NCBI RefSeq assembly: GCF_024707125.1
Contig: NZ_JANQAH010000011.1
Coordinates: 806,001 to 870,000 of the forward strand
Source of the DNA: Devosia sp.
GTDB lineage: Bacteria > Pseudomonadota > Alphaproteobacteria > Rhizobiales > Devosiaceae
Direction: 5' to 3'
DNA length: 64,000 bases
The position numbers and the translations under genes are program-made. The notes beneath the pieces are model-generated. The model saw only the letters and a program-made list of their open reading frames with translations, did not search any database and was not told where the DNA came from. This document shows, piece by piece, positions 44,401 through 54,271 of this stretch (position 1 is its first letter; every line of letters starts with the position of its first letter).

Positions 44401-45797
44401 AGGAAGGCATCGATGAGCGAATTCTGGGTCGAGACACCTGTCACCGGGTCGATCGAGTCGACGGTCTCGGTCAGCATGGAATGGCCGAGGCGATAGACCG
44501 CATGCGCAAATTCGGCCGAGATCGCCGCATTGATCGTCGGATCGTATGAGCTGCCGTGGAAGGCCTCGATATTGGGGCTGATCCGGCGGGCAAATTCGTC
44601 AAAGACAATATGCTGATATTCCATCTCCGTGACGAGCTTGGCCGCTTCGAATATCTGTTCGCCGGTCATCTGGATCGGCTGGCCGGGCTGGGCGAGCAGG
44701 TCCATGATCTGCGCAGCGACGAGGTTGTGCTCGTCGTGGAAGACCGTATGGACGGCGGTCAGGCCATAGTTCTCGTTGGTACGGCCATCGCCGGAGATGA
44801 AGTGGGCATTGAGTAAGGCGGGGTTGAAGCTGGACCCGTCGGGATTGGCGTCCGGATGCATGTCGAGGAGGAAGGCGTGCCCCGACCGGACGACATTGCC
44901 GCCCCCGTCGGTCACCACCTCGACATGGCCATTGGCATCGCGGAAGAGCGTGCCATCGGCATTGGTGCGCAGCAGCGGGGCGTCCTTGACGTCGGCGTCA
45001 GTGAGCGTCAATCCGATCAGGGCCGCATTGGCCTTCACATCGGCCCAGGTCGCCAAGCCACTGGCGCCCTCCCCCGAGACCAGCCGGCCGGTCGCCACGG
45101 CAACTCCGCCCACTGTCTCGTATTCCATCAACACCGCCCGGACCGAGAGGCTCGAACCATAGGTCTGGTTCTGGTCGATGAATGGCGAGGTGTGGTTGAT
45201 GCTCTCGGGACGCGCGAAAATGTCGTCGCTGCTATCGCCCGGCGTGCCGTTATTGGAATAGCCGACATCATCGGTAGTGCCAAAAATGCGATCGGCACCC
45301 GCATCGGCAACATTGGTGACATTGGCGCGCGAGACGATCATGAAATTGGGCGCGCCAACGGCCGGATTGTGGAGCGGATCGGACGGGTCCAGCGGCACCA
45401 TGACGAAACCCTGTTCGCCCTTGGCCACAAAATCCAAGCCATGGTCGAAGAACTGACCGAAGAGGGTCATCCAGCCATTGAACGGGCGGTCCGCGGGATC
45501 GGCCGCCACGTTGAGGATGGGCGTCGTCTGGGAGGCAATGACATTGGAGATCATGCGCGGCGAGCCATCGATGACCATGCCGTTATTGTAGTCGTTGTAG
45601 TCGGAGGGCTGGCTGCCGGTGCCAAGCCGAATGAACGGCTGATCGGCAGCACCAAAATTCTCCTGTCCGGGCACGAGATTGTTGCCGACACCACTGACAT
45701 TGCGCAGGCCATGGTGGTCTTCCAGACCAACGAGGTTGGCGGGATCGAACGTTACCTCTTCGAACAGAAACTCCAGGTCAGATTGAGTCAGTTTCAT
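41472..45797 (-). CDS. secreted RTX heme peroxidase B (animal-type peroxidase plus calcium-binding repeats)
   Basis: 1,441-aa acidic protein. The start ATG 45797 has GGGAG six bases upstream. Residues ~75-640 form an animal-type heme peroxidase with all key residues: distal H119 in [10 protein letters not shown], catalytic R339 and heme-ester E342 in GDGRTNEN, proximal H439 in YRLGHSM and N515 in [12 protein letters not shown] first RTX block (GGxGxDxL repeats) spans ~716-880; an Ig-like segment ([11 protein letters not shown]) follows near 1030-1130; a second RTX block covers ~1143-1326, ending in a serralysin-type C-terminus with DRIDLSGID. No N-terminal signal, consistent with type I secretion. 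Domain pairing resembles MopA of manganese-oxidising bacteria; substrate not proven. Confidence 0.92.
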   Translation of the reverse strand: MKLTQSDLEFLFEEVTFDPANLVGLEDHHGLRNVSGVGNNLVPGQENFGAADQPFIRLGTGSQPSDYNDYNNGMVIDGSPRMISNVIASQTTPILNVAADPADRPFNGWMTLFGQFFDHGLDFVAKGEQGFVMVPLDPSDPLHNPAVGAPNFMIVSRANVTNVADAGADRIFGTTDDVGYSNNGTPGDSSDDIFARPESINHTSPFIDQNQTYGSSLSVRAVLMEYETVGGVAVATGRLVSGEGASGLATWADVKANAALIGLTLTDADVKDAPLLRTNADGTLFRDANGHVEVVTDGGGNVVRSGHAFLLDMHPDANPDGSSFNPALLNAHFISGDGRTNENYGLTAVHTVFHDEHNLVAAQIMDLLAQPGQPIQMTGEQIFEAAKLVTEMEYQHIVFDEFARRISPNIEAFHGSSYDPTINAAISAEFAHAVYRLGHSMLTETVDSIDPVTGVSTQNSLIDAFLNPTAFEAAGGAAGIATGMSMQVGNEIDEFVTDALRNNLLGLPLDLATINITRGRDTGLPRLNELRQQLFAANGDPALAAYDSWADFGANLKNPSSLLNFIAAYAFGDTAMSDIAGARAQALAAMGNVAFMNGTLGSSDPLYAASQSFWNIDLWIGGLAEAKVAGGLLGSTFDFVFAYHMQNLQNGDRLYYQARLSEENILHEIDGENFADMIMRTTGVTNLHTDSFSAAQVRLNLTNSPDNSGAARATFAQSEVISGLDGNDTINGGGGSDSIYGDAGNDNLQGGAGNDFLTGGLGDDTLNDSGGDDLMRGNEGNDIINSGAGVDLVHGGEGNDTISSGAEDDEIFAGIGDDIAHGDAGRDQIKGGEGADTLYGDADDDRLFGELGNDTLFGGTGMDRLDGGESDDILVGGSGGAADALSREVIDGDKGFDFASYQDATSGVLADLINFLTANTGDAQFDSYFDIEGLIGSGLADELRGNTAANELRGLAGNDTLTGRGGNDTIAGGLGVDTAVFAGNRAAYTVSFAGGVVTVVHNANGSDGTDTLNGVERLQFADQLVVIGNVPVSGVPIISDTTPTEGQALTASTSGIADANGMTGATLSYQWQRQIGLVWTNIVGATAASYIPTFVNQPLRVIVSFVDDAGNAEQVVSASTDVVGDAYIGNGAANVFDGTAGQDNAAGRGGNDTLNGNAGDDLLNGEGGADTLNGGAGADTLIGGAANDILNGGDGSDSLSGDAGADALDGGTGADNMTGGAGNDTYVVDNASDAVIEASGGGTDLVQASVSHTLAANVENLTLTGTAPIYGTGNTQANVITGNSGNNVLSGLDGADTLIGGAGADRLIGGAGRDTLTGGTQADTFVFTGSTGGPTQVITTGNTAATRDIITDFTVGSDRIDLSGIDANRVNAADVTDDAFTFVGSGPFGATNVAGQLRYQVVNISGVDHTIVQGTTDTTAGIDFQIDLTGNHVLTGASFLL

Positions 45798-45839
45798 TTC
45801 GTTCTCCCATGTCCGCCGGTCTGCAGGAGCGGGGACCGT

Positions 45840-45857
45840 GCCGACCGGAAGGTCGGC
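45840..45857 (-). promoter_or_regulatory. small stem-loop between the two peroxidase genes
   Basis: GCCGACC (45840-45846) and GGTCGGC (45851-45857) enclose a four-base loop, in the 82-base gap between peroxidase A and peroxidase B. No U tract; read-through is expected. Confidence 0.45.
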
Positions 45858-45879
45858 GACGATCCCCTGACATCCGTTT

Positions 45880-48800
45880 TCAGGCCAGGATGAAGTCAGC
45901 CTCGGTGACCGCGGCCACGTTGACGCCATTGAGGGTGATGGTGTCGTCGCCGATGGTCACCAGGGTATTGGCGCCCTGCTGCACGATCGCGACGCCGGAG
46001 GCGAACGTGATGGCCGTGATGCCGAGAGCCGCAATGTCGAGCCGGTCTTGCCCACCCCCCGCGGGATTGGCGTCAAAGCCCGAGATGGTGTCGTCGCCGA
46101 AGGCATCATTGAAGCGGAACGTGTCGTTGCCGCCGCCGCCGTTCATGATGTCGTTGCCAAAGCCGCCGTCGAGAATGTCGTTGCCGCCATCGCCGTTCAG
46201 CGTGTCGACGCCATCACCACCCTCGAGTGTGTCAAGGCCGGCACCGCCATTGAGCGTATCGGTGCCGAGCCCCCCGATCAGCAGGTCGTCTCCACCAGCG
46301 CCGGACAGTGCATTGTTGCCGCTGTTGCCGGTGATGGTATTGGCAAGCCCGTTGCCGGTACCGCCAATATTGCCCGTGCCGGTCAAGGTCAGGTGGTCGA
46401 CATTGCCTTGCAGCGTATCGGTGACCGAGGCGAACTCGGTATCGATGCCTCCACCCGCCGCCTCGGTGATGACGTCAGCAGCATTGTCCACGTAGTAGGT
46501 GTCGTTGCCGCCACCGCCCACCATGGTATCGACGCCGACGCCGCCATCAATGACGTCATTGCCGCCATTGCCCTGGATGCGGTTGTTGAGCGTATTGCCC
46601 GTGCCAGTGAAGTCGCCAACGCCATTGAAGGTGACATTGTCGACATTGGCGCCCAGCGTGTAGGCATTGAGCGAGGTCTGGACGAGGTCGGTTCCTTCGC
46701 CGAGCAGTTCGGTGATGGCGTCACCGACATCGTCAACGACATAGGTGTCATTGGCGGCGCCGCCGCTCATGGCATCGGCACCGGCCCCACCATTCATGGT
46801 GTCGGCAGCAGCTCCACCAAGCAGGGTATCATTGCCCGCCCCGCCATTGAGGACGTCAGCCCCGGCACCGCCATCGAGAATGTCGCTGCCGCCATTGCCG
46901 TTGAGCGTATCGGCGCCACCCAGTCCGATGAAGTGATCATCGCCATCCCCGCCATTGAAGACATTGGCTGCGCCGGTGCCGGTCGCGAGGTCGCCGACAA
47001 TGGTCGTCGGCTCGGAAGCGACCTGTTCGGGATTGCCGCCGTCATCGACAAAACTCGTCACGACGCGGATCTGCTGGCCCACCTGGGCCTGCGTGGGGGT
47101 AAAGCTTGCGGCGGTCGCGCCGACAATGTCGGTCCAGACGCCGACAATTAGCGCCTGCCAGCGGAAGGTGAAGACCGAGGAGGCTGTTCCATCCGGATCG
47201 TCCACGGTCCCGCGCGTGGCGGTCAGCAATTGCCCCTCGGTGGGGCTGGTATCGCTGATGCTCGGCTGACCGATCGGCGCATCATTGTTGATGACAACCT
47301 GATCGGCGAACTGCAAGCGCTCGATATTGTAGAGCGTGTCAGTGCCGTCGGTGCCGACATTGTCGGTCACGGTGACCATGTCATTGGGTCCGAATTCGAC
47401 CGTGTAATTGGCCAGCGCACCGCTGAAGATGGCCGTGTCGATATCGCCGGCGCCATTGGCGGTCAGGATTTCGCGCACGATCTGCAGCTGTTGCGGCTTG
47501 TAGGTGCCGGCCATCATGGCCGCCTGAATCTGGGTCAGGTTGGAGAAGGTGGCAATCTCCAAGGCAGGGTTATTGATGTCCCTGACGCTGATCCGCACAT
47601 TCAGCCATTTGTCGCCATCGATGATGTCGTCGCCGCCGCGGCCGGTGATCTGGTCGCTGCCATCTCCGCCCAGCATGATATTGCCGCCATCAAAGGAGGT
47701 CACCCCGGCCCCGAGTAGTTCCTGCAGGCCGTTGATCAGGGCGATATTGGTCAAGACGCTGCCGCGTGCGCCTTCGAGCGGCATTTCAGCGGCGGTCACA
47801 TTGGTGCCGAACAGGCGGTCATTGCCCGCTCCACCCGAAACGCCCTCGACATTCTCGTAGCGATCGATGGCGGTATCGGGGAAGGGAATGTTCGGGTCTT
47901 CGTCGAATGCCGGCAGCAGGAGATCGGCATAGACGGTCGGGAGGTCCTTGTAGGTTGCCCAGTCAAAGCCCGACATGCCTTCGTTGCGGTTCGGTCCGGG
48001 GCTGCCGACCATGATGTCGTCCCCGCCTTCCCCGACGAATTCGTCAAAGCCGCCATTGCCGAGGAACACGTCATTGCCGGTGATGTTATCGCGCCCGAAG
48101 GGGTCGAAGTTGTCGCCGGGGGCCCCATCCTGGGTGCCTATCTCGATCCAGTCGTCACCCTCATTGCCCTGCATGCCCTCGTTGACGGTGGAGCCGAGGA
48201 TGAAGTCATTGCCGGTGCCGGCGAAAACTTCGGAGGCATCCTCGCCGGTGATGATGAAATCACTGCCCGCGCCGCCGATGATGAGATTGAGGCCATTGCC
48301 GCCATGGATGACGTCATTGCCGTCGCCGCCCTTGATGACATCGTCCCCGCCGCTATCGCTGATGATGTCGTCGCCGGCACCGCCATCGATATTGTCGTTG
48401 CCCGCGCCACCTTCGATGCGGTCATTGCCGCCGTCGCCCCAGATGGTGTCGTCGCCGATGCTGGCCGTGAGGATGTCAGCATTGTTCGTGCCACCGAGCA
48501 CCACATGGTCTCCACCGGTGAAGCGCAGATAGTTGGTGTCCGCTCCGGGCGTTGCGGGGTTGTTGCGGATGACGAGCGGGACCAGGGGGCTGCCAGGATC
48601 GGTCGGATCGGCATTGCCGAGGCCCTCATTGAACTGGCGGGCGACGCGGTCGACTTCGAGGATGTAGGTCGGGGTCGAGAACACGTCGAGCGGCAAGTGG
48701 GTCGTATTGGTGTTCTGCATGATGAGGCTGGCGAACGAGTTCTGTTCGAGCTCATTGATGAAGTTCATGCCGGCGGTGCGCGCGAGATAGTAGAAGCGAT

Positions 48801-51135
48801 CGCCGTTCTGCAGGTTTTCGAGCTGGGTTTCGAAGACGAAGTTGAAGGTCGAGCCGAGCATGCCGCCAAAGGGCATGATGGCTTCCGCCAACCCGCCGAT
48901 CCAGAGATCGACATCGTCGAGCCCGGTGATGGTCACCCCGTTTGGACCGCTTGCCCAGTCGCCGGTGCTGTCGAGGAAGTCTTGCCTGTCGTCAGGCGCC
49001 CCGGTTCCGCCCAGCACGATGAGGGTAGCGGCCGCCCGCTTGTCAGCGAGCGTGAGTGCACCCGTGATGGTCTCGTGAGTACCGTAGGCGGCGATGAAAT
49101 TAATGATCGAAGTCTGGTTCTTGAGGTTCATGGCGAAGTCGAACCAGCTCGTATAGGGCGTGAGCTGGCTGTCCCCGGTCATGGTGTAGAACTCGCGGCG
49201 TGTCGCGTTAAGGGACGGAACACCGGTGTCGCGTCCCCGCGCCAGGTTGATCGTGGCGAGATCGAGCGGCAGGCCCAAAAGGTTGTTGCGCAGGGCATCG
49301 GTGACGAATTCGTCGATCTCGTTGCCGACCTGCCTGGTCATGCCGCGTACCACCGCGCCGGCGGCGACATCGGCCTGAATGGTCCCGCCATTGTCGAACG
49401 CGATCGGGTTGAGGAAGGCATCGACGAGCGCCATATCGGCGGCATTGAAGTTAGGATCGAGGCGGTCGATCGACTCGGTCAGCATGGAATGCCCGAAGCG
49501 ATAGACCGTGTTGGCGAACTCGGAGACGATGGCGGGGTCGATGGTGACGTCATATCCCACGGGGGCAACGAAAACGTCGATCTGCGGCTGCATCTTGCGC
49601 GCAAAATCCTCGAACACCAGATGCTGGTACTGCATTTCCGTGCCGAAGCGTGCGGCCTGGAAGAGGCGCTCGCCATTCCAGACCAGAGCGTCCACCTCGC
49701 CCACCGTGTCGGGCACGCTGGTGACGGGTGTGACCAGCCATTCATTGAGGAAGGCAATGGCCTGTGCCTCGGTGGCGCCTGCCGCCAGCATGGCAGTGGC
49801 GTCGGCCAGGATCACCTCCTTGGTGTGATCGACCAGCCGATTGTGCTCGGAATGGAAGACATGATGCACCGCGGTGAGCGCGATGTTCTCGTTAGCCCGG
49901 CCGTCACCGGCCATGAAATGGGCATCGAGCAGTTCATCGTCATAGGTGCCGGGCTCGGAGAGGCCGAGGACGCTGTCGCTGTCGGCCGCTAGCGGTGCGC
50001 CGGTCTGGGCATTGGTCGGGGCCGCTTCGTGCGCGATGTCGACGAGGAAAGCGTGGCCGGTGCGCACGGCCATCGACGCATCGATCGGTGCGGCCGGATT
50101 GCCCTCGATGAGTTCATTGTCCGAGGCTCGCACCAGTTGCGGGAAGCCATTGGCCCCGGGGATGAAATTGCCATAGGCGTCGGCGGCGACCATCGGCACA
50201 TTGAGCGCATCCATGTCGTCGAGGATGATGCCGAACAGGGTCAGGGCCTGTTCCTTGACATCGGCCCAGGTCGCCATGCCACCGGCCGATCCTTCGATCA
50301 ATTTGCCTGTAGCGACCGGGTCTCCGGCAGCATTGAACTCATAGGCCCGCAGGAAAACCTGGTGGGACGAGTGCGAGGTATAGGTCTGGTTCTGGTCAAC
50401 GACGGGCGTGGTGGTGTTGATCGGCCGAATGTCATCATCCGTGCCCATGATGCCGTCTGTGCCCGCATCGACGGTCGCCCTGGTCAGCAGCATGAAATTG
50501 GTCTCATCCCCGCTATTGGGAATGTCGTCCGCGCCGTCCGCGTCATAGAGCGGGTCGTCGGGCAGGAGGGGAACGAATACCGTGCCGCTGCCGCCCTTGT
50601 TGATGAGGTCGAGGCCATGATCGAAGAACTGGCCGAACAGGGTCATCCAGGAATTGAACGGCGCTGACAGGCCCTCGTCCGGGGCGACATTGGGAATGTG
50701 GTAGAGGACCAGCGGCTCGCCATTATTGCCCATGACCGGGTCGCCATTGCTGTCGAGCACCGGCTCGAAGGTGGCGCCGAATTCGATGTGGTCTTCATAG
50801 GCCTGCGTCGCCGCCGGATTATTGCTCGTCATGTCGACGATGAGATTGGAGATGATGCGCGGCTGCGGATCGACCACGACGGAGCCGGGAACGTTCGAGG
50901 GCTCGTAGCCAGGCCGGTAGACCGGGTCCACCGTCGCCGGGAATTCCTGGCCGGCAGCCCCGTAATTGGACTGCCCCGGCAAGAGGTTGTTGTAGGTCCC
51001 ATCCACGGTCCGTAAGCCGAAGGGCAGCGTGGGGGCTGCAATTAACGAGGTCAGGGGAGTGCCTGAGGCATGCGCTTCTGCGATCTTGATCTGCGCCAGG
51101 ATAAAATCGAGGTCTGAGCGGATGTACTGTGCCAT
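45880..51135 (-). CDS. secreted RTX heme peroxidase A (animal-type peroxidase plus calcium-binding repeats)
   Basis: 1,751-aa acidic protein, the largest in the window and first gene of the secretion operon. The ATG at 51135 has GAGGA six bases upstream. The peroxidase domain (~60-780) keeps distal H173 ([10 protein letters not shown]), R413 and E416 (GDGRANEN), proximal H549 (YRFGHSM) and N630 ([11 protein letters not shown]). RTX repeats lie at ~878-1000, an Ig-like [11 protein letters not shown] segment near 1290-1380, and further RTX blocks at ~1392-1560 and ~1608-1690, with a C-terminal region typical of type I substrates. It is paralogous to peroxidase B along its whole length, with the same domain order. 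No N-terminal signal. Extracellular oxidation of Mn(II), halides or phenolics is the likely range. Confidence 0.92.
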   Translation of the reverse strand: MAQYIRSDLDFILAQIKIAEAHASGTPLTSLIAAPTLPFGLRTVDGTYNNLLPGQSNYGAAGQEFPATVDPVYRPGYEPSNVPGSVVVDPQPRIISNLIVDMTSNNPAATQAYEDHIEFGATFEPVLDSNGDPVMGNNGEPLVLYHIPNVAPDEGLSAPFNSWMTLFGQFFDHGLDLINKGGSGTVFVPLLPDDPLYDADGADDIPNSGDETNFMLLTRATVDAGTDGIMGTDDDIRPINTTTPVVDQNQTYTSHSSHQVFLRAYEFNAAGDPVATGKLIEGSAGGMATWADVKEQALTLFGIILDDMDALNVPMVAADAYGNFIPGANGFPQLVRASDNELIEGNPAAPIDASMAVRTGHAFLVDIAHEAAPTNAQTGAPLAADSDSVLGLSEPGTYDDELLDAHFMAGDGRANENIALTAVHHVFHSEHNRLVDHTKEVILADATAMLAAGATEAQAIAFLNEWLVTPVTSVPDTVGEVDALVWNGERLFQAARFGTEMQYQHLVFEDFARKMQPQIDVFVAPVGYDVTIDPAIVSEFANTVYRFGHSMLTESIDRLDPNFNAADMALVDAFLNPIAFDNGGTIQADVAAGAVVRGMTRQVGNEIDEFVTDALRNNLLGLPLDLATINLARGRDTGVPSLNATRREFYTMTGDSQLTPYTSWFDFAMNLKNQTSIINFIAAYGTHETITGALTLADKRAAATLIVLGGTGAPDDRQDFLDSTGDWASGPNGVTITGLDDVDLWIGGLAEAIMPFGGMLGSTFNFVFETQLENLQNGDRFYYLARTAGMNFINELEQNSFASLIMQNTNTTHLPLDVFSTPTYILEVDRVARQFNEGLGNADPTDPGSPLVPLVIRNNPATPGADTNYLRFTGGDHVVLGGTNNADILTASIGDDTIWGDGGNDRIEGGAGNDNIDGGAGDDIISDSGGDDVIKGGDGNDVIHGGNGLNLIIGGAGSDFIITGEDASEVFAGTGNDFILGSTVNEGMQGNEGDDWIEIGTQDGAPGDNFDPFGRDNITGNDVFLGNGGFDEFVGEGGDDIMVGSPGPNRNEGMSGFDWATYKDLPTVYADLLLPAFDEDPNIPFPDTAIDRYENVEGVSGGAGNDRLFGTNVTAAEMPLEGARGSVLTNIALINGLQELLGAGVTSFDGGNIMLGGDGSDQITGRGGDDIIDGDKWLNVRISVRDINNPALEIATFSNLTQIQAAMMAGTYKPQQLQIVREILTANGAGDIDTAIFSGALANYTVEFGPNDMVTVTDNVGTDGTDTLYNIERLQFADQVVINNDAPIGQPSISDTSPTEGQLLTATRGTVDDPDGTASSVFTFRWQALIVGVWTDIVGATAASFTPTQAQVGQQIRVVTSFVDDGGNPEQVASEPTTIVGDLATGTGAANVFNGGDGDDHFIGLGGADTLNGNGGSDILDGGAGADVLNGGAGNDTLLGGAAADTMNGGAGADAMSGGAANDTYVVDDVGDAITELLGEGTDLVQTSLNAYTLGANVDNVTFNGVGDFTGTGNTLNNRIQGNGGNDVIDGGVGVDTMVGGGGNDTYYVDNAADVITEAAGGGIDTEFASVTDTLQGNVDHLTLTGTGNIGGTGNGLANTITGNSGNNALSGAGGDDLLIGGLGTDTLNGGAGLDTLEGGDGVDTLNGDGGNDILDGGFGNDIMNGGGGNDTFRFNDAFGDDTISGFDANPAGGGQDRLDIAALGITAITFASGVAIVQQGANTLVTIGDDTITLNGVNVAAVTEADFILA

Positions 51136-51502
51136 TTTCGTCCTCTGTGCGGTTTTCCCTGAGTTAGGCGCGGCATGTTGAAACTCGCAGCGGGGCATTC
51201 CTATCTGGACTGAAGTCCCAAGCGCCGAAGCCTCGCCCCCTAGCCCACCGGCTCAAACTCGGCTTCGCCTGGCCCAATGTGGCTCCGCAGTGGCGAGCCT
51301 ATTGGACCTTGGTCCGGGTCCATGGTCGCAGTCGCTTCGGTCCATTGGTCCAGTTGCGTGCCCAAATTGGCTCGCCTAATGTCTGAGGCCGCAGCAGCTA
51401 GGGTGTTTTCGCACAGCCGGCGAGCATCCCCCCGCGACGAGAGTTCAAAAGCGTTCGAGGCATCGGAGTGCTGGCGCCAGGCTGAGATAGGCACTTGGAA
51501 AA
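51136..51502. other. 367-base divergent regulatory region of the peroxidase operon
   Basis: No gene. It separates the peroxidase operon (-) from a LuxR-type regulator (+). Notable are GGCGAGCC (51292-51299) and its complement GGCTCGCC (51369-51376), and repeated GGTCC/TTGG strings between them (51302-51352, for example TTGGACC and ATTGGTCC). These are candidate binding sites for the adjacent regulator; symmetry is imperfect. Confidence 0.5.
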
Positions 51503-52195
51503 ATGGGGAAAATTCGCGTCGCAATCGTCGCCGACATGCCTCTGCTCCGGGACGGAATTGTCCATGTGCTGACGGCAGCCGAGAATTTCGTGGTGCTGAC
51601 CTATGGGCGAACCTGGCCAGACGACATTCAGGTGAGCCCGCCCCCCGCTGTCGACGTTCTGATTGTCGAGCTGGACACGGCCGAGGGGTCGTTCCAGCTG
51701 ATCGAGAAGCTGGCAGCGCTTCACCCCAATACCGGCATTCTGATTCTGGGCGCGACGGGCGACCCTCATTCCGTGGTCACGGCGCTCAAAGGCGGGGTAC
51801 GCGGATATGCGCTAAAGAGCGTGTCGAGCCACGATCTCGTCGAAGCTGTCCGTCAATTGGCGCTGGGGGAATCCTATGTGGCGCCGGGGCTGGCGGCGAC
51901 GCTGCTGGGGAGCAATATCTACTACGCCAACTCCATCGACGTTCCTGCGACCGACGCATTCTCGAGCCTGACGCCGCGGGAAGTCGATATTCTTCCGTAT
52001 TTGTCCAGAGGGCACTCCAACAAGGAGATAGCGCGCACCCTGGGGCTGAGCGAGAAGACGATAAAGTATCACCTGACGCATCTGCTGCGAAAACTGGGGG
52101 CACGAAATCGGGTGGAGGTTGCCCTGATCGCATCAAGCATGGTCCGCTCGGACCCGGTTGCTGACCCCGGCTCCGTGCCGAATGGGATGCTCTAG
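51503..52195 (+). CDS. LuxR/NarL-type response regulator with atypical receiver
   Basis: 230-aa protein. The receiver-like domain (1-125) has the acidic pocket residue D11 (ADMPLLRDG), and the conserved Lys in YALKSVSS, but the position of the phospho-accepting Asp holds Glu: D51-V-L-I-V-E56 aligns with D-x-x-L-L-D of NarL-type receivers. The C-terminal LuxR helix-turn-helix is SSLTPREVDILPYLSRGHSN and KEIARTLGLSEKTIKYHLTH. No histidine kinase is encoded nearby. It is divergent from the RTX peroxidase operon and so is its most likely regulator. The Glu may mimic a phosphorylated state. Stop overlaps the convergent gene's stop (CTAG). Confidence 0.9.
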   Translation: MGKIRVAIVADMPLLRDGIVHVLTAAENFVVLTYGRTWPDDIQVSPPPAVDVLIVELDTAEGSFQLIEKLAALHPNTGILILGATGDPHSVVTALKGGVRGYALKSVSSHDLVEAVRQLALGESYVAPGLAATLLGSNIYYANSIDVPATDAFSSLTPREVDILPYLSRGHSNKEIARTLGLSEKTIKYHLTHLLRKLGARNRVEVALIASSMVRSDPVADPGSVPNGML

Positions 52196-52710
52196 CAGCA
52201 CCCCGTCTCCTTCGATGCCGGAGAGCAGCATGAAGCGGCTTCCTGAGCCTGCTGGGCGCGATGTCGTGGCTTGCAGATGGCGGGGCGTATCCCCAGGGTC
52301 AATGTCGCGCGGTCTGTCTCGATCGACAGCTCGGCCACATCGAACACCCGCATGGCCTCGCCGGGCCGACCGATCTCGATCGTGAGCCTTGCGTCGTGAT
52401 CAAGACGCACTTTTCTATCGACCTGCGCCAGGATTGAGCGGAACTTGCCAGCTGTCATCATCGGCCGATCGTCCCTGGCCGGAATGTCCTCCACCTGCAG
52501 CACGGTCTCCTGCCAGGCATCGGGATTGCCGCCGCAATCGAGGGTGACGAAGGATCCTGCCTTCACTTCGGTGACGTGGTAGCCGGGCTGCACCACGCGA
52601 TCGTCATATTCGAGCGAGAGTGGCAGATGGTCATGCCCTTCCAGGCGGGCGAGCACGGCGCCAAGCGAAGATTCCGTTTCGGCATAAGGGATGGTTGCAT
52701 GGGCACTCAT
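52192..52710 (-). CDS. DUF6428-like protein with cysteine-rich tail
   Basis: 172-aa cytosolic protein of unknown function, resembling the DUF6428 proteins found beside arsR genes. Internal Cys59 and Cys146, then a C-terminal CC-SPASKETG-CC with Cys161, 162, 171 and 172. That tail resembles the C-terminus of the neighbouring ArsR (CCTPATKESACAC). Divergent from arsR across a 41-base gap that contains a candidate ArsR operator, so it is probably arsenic-induced. A metalloid-binding or chaperone role is inferred from the cysteines only. Confidence 0.75.
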   Translation of the reverse strand: MSAHATIPYAETESSLGAVLARLEGHDHLPLSLEYDDRVVQPGYHVTEVKAGSFVTLDCGGNPDAWQETVLQVEDIPARDDRPMMTAGKFRSILAQVDRKVRLDHDARLTIEIGRPGEAMRVFDVAELSIETDRATLTLGIRPAICKPRHRAQQAQEAASCCSPASKETGCC

Positions 52711-52728
52711 GTTCGGTTATCCATTATT

Positions 52729-52742
52729 TCAACATTCATTGA
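52729..52742. promoter_or_regulatory. candidate ArsR operator
   Basis: TCAA-CATTCA-TTGA inverted repeat in the 41-base gap between the divergent DUF6428 and arsR genes. Short TCAA/TTGA half-sites spaced by six bases are in line with ArsR-type operators. It would allow ArsR to control both directions. Confidence 0.55.
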
Positions 52743-52751
52743 GATATTGAG

Positions 52752-53123
52752 ATGAAACTCGAAGAACCGCAAGCCCTCAACGCGTTTGGGGCGCTGAGCC
52801 AGGAAACCAGGCTTCGCATGGTGCGCATTCTGGTGCAGGCCGGGCCCGAGGGCATGCCGGCAGGCGCCATCGGCGAGGCGGTCGATGCTTCGTCTTCGAG
52901 CGCTTCGTTCCACCTCGCCCATCTCGAACGCGCCGGCCTGATCCAGTCCCGCCGCGAGAGCCGTTCGATCATCTACAGCGCCAATTTTGAAGGCCTCTCA
53001 GGCCTTGTGGAATTCCTCATGCGCGATTGCTGCTCGGGGCATCCGGAGGTGTGCATGCCGGCCGCCGTGGTCGCCGCGGAATGCTGCACCCCCGCCACGA
53101 AGGAGAGCGCCTGTGCCTGCTGA
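52752..53123 (+). CDS. arsR: ArsR family arsenic-responsive repressor
   Basis: 123-aa winged-helix repressor: ALSQETRLRMVRILVQAGPE, recognition region SSSSASFHLAHLERAGLI, wing ESRSIIYSANF. Seven cysteines lie in the last 31 residues: C93, C94 and C101 (DCCSGHPEVC), then C111, C112, C121 and C123. Alphaproteobacterial ArsR proteins use C-terminal cysteines to bind arsenite. First gene of the plus-strand arsenic operon with an aquaporin, ArsC and an MFS transporter. Confidence 0.93.
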   Translation: MKLEEPQALNAFGALSQETRLRMVRILVQAGPEGMPAGAIGEAVDASSSSASFHLAHLERAGLIQSRRESRSIIYSANFEGLSGLVEFLMRDCCSGHPEVCMPAAVVAAECCTPATKESACAC

Positions 53124-53144
53124 TCGCATCCGTGGCGGGGCGGC

Positions 53145-53840
53145 ATGATCGACCTTCCTCGTCGCCTGACCGCGGAGGCACTTGGCACCGGGCTCCTCGT
53201 TGCCACGGTGGTCGGCTCCGGCATCATGGCCGAGACGCTGACCAAGGACGTTGCCCTGGCGCTCCTGGCGAACACCGTGGCCACGGGTGCGATCCTTGTG
53301 GTGCTGATCAGCACACTTGGGCCGATTTCGGGCGCCCATTTCAACCCGGCCGTGTCCCTAGTTTTCGCCCTTCGGCGCGAGCTGCCAGTGCGTGACGCGG
53401 GCTTTTATGCGCTGGTGCAGGTGATCGGTGGCGTGCTCGGCGCCATGGTGGCGCATGCCATGTTCGCCCTGCCTCTGTTGCAGGCATCGACGAGGGTACG
53501 CACTGGTGGGGGCCAATGGCTCTCGGAGGGCATCGCGACCTTCGGGCTCGTCGCCACCATATTGGCCGGCATCCGCTTCGAGCGGAAAGCCGTACCCCTG
53601 CTGGTCGGCCTCTACATCACCGCCGCCTACTGGTTCACGGCGTCCACATCCTTCGCCAATCCTGCCGTCGCCATCGCCCGTTCCATCACCGACACTTTTT
53701 CCGGCATTCGCCCGCTCGATCTGCCGGGTTTTGTTGCGGCTCAGGTCGCTGGGGCGCTCATCGCGCTGACGCTGATGTCCTGGCTTCTTCGTGGGCCAGC
53801 CGGCGTCGAACTCCCCATCAATCCGGAAGACCGATCATGA
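53145..53840 (+). CDS. aqpS: aquaglyceroporin-type channel (AqpS-like)
   Basis: 231-aa MIP-family channel with six membrane helices. Both pore motifs are present: HFNPAVSL in the first half and FANPAVAIAR in the second. Together with arsC it matches the Sinorhizobium meliloti arrangement in which arsenate is reduced and arsenite leaves through AqpS down its gradient, replacing the ArsB pump. Its stop overlaps the arsC start (ATGA). Confidence 0.9.
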   Translation: MIDLPRRLTAEALGTGLLVATVVGSGIMAETLTKDVALALLANTVATGAILVVLISTLGPISGAHFNPAVSLVFALRRELPVRDAGFYALVQVIGGVLGAMVAHAMFALPLLQASTRVRTGGGQWLSEGIATFGLVATILAGIRFERKAVPLLVGLYITAAYWFTASTSFANPAVAIARSITDTFSGIRPLDLPGFVAAQVAGALIALTLMSWLLRGPAGVELPINPEDRS

Positions 53841-54265
53841 CCGTCACCATCTACCACAACCCCGAATGCGGCACCTCGCGCAATACGCTGGCCATGATCC
53901 GGCAAAGTGGCGTCGAGCCCATCGTGATCGAATATCTCAAGAACCCACCCAGCCGCGAACGCATCATGGAACTGGTTCCAGCTGCCGGCATGACGCTGCG
54001 CCAGGCGATCCGGCAGAAGGATACCCCCTATGGGGACCTCAGCCTTGCCGACGTCGCCGATGCAGTCCTGCTCGACGCGATAGAAAAATACCCCATCCTG
54101 CTCAATCGGCCCTTCGTCGAAACGCCGATCGGAACGCGCCTCTGCCGACCCTCTGAGGTCGTGCTCGACATCCTCGAAAATCCCGATATCGGGCCGTTCA
54201 CCAAAGAAGATGGGGAAGTCATCATCGATGCCGCGGGCAAACGGGTGGCGCCCAAGGCGATCTGA
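53837..54265 (+). CDS. arsC: arsenate reductase (glutaredoxin type)
   Basis: 142-aa ArsC. The active-site C11 lies in YHNPECGTSRNTLAMIR, and the arginines of the oxyanion pocket are in LLNRPFVETPIGTRLCRP. Reduces arsenate to arsenite with glutathione and glutaredoxin. ATG 53837 overlaps the aquaporin stop, so the two are translationally coupled, in keeping with reduction followed by channel-mediated exit. Confidence 0.94.
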   Translation: MTVTIYHNPECGTSRNTLAMIRQSGVEPIVIEYLKNPPSRERIMELVPAAGMTLRQAIRQKDTPYGDLSLADVADAVLLDAIEKYPILLNRPFVETPIGTRLCRPSEVVLDILENPDIGPFTKEDGEVIIDAAGKRVAPKAI

Positions 54266-54271
54266 CTGGAA

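Noticed and set aside
48304-49992. 562-residue open frame antisense to RTX peroxidase A
   Set aside because: Same reason: it is the complement of RTX and peroxidase coding DNA with no recognisable protein family.
41472-51135. Repeated short units that might suggest a CRISPR array or tandem DNA repeats
   Set aside because: The periodicity is nine codons and protein-coding (RTX nonapeptides); no direct DNA repeats with unique spacers.
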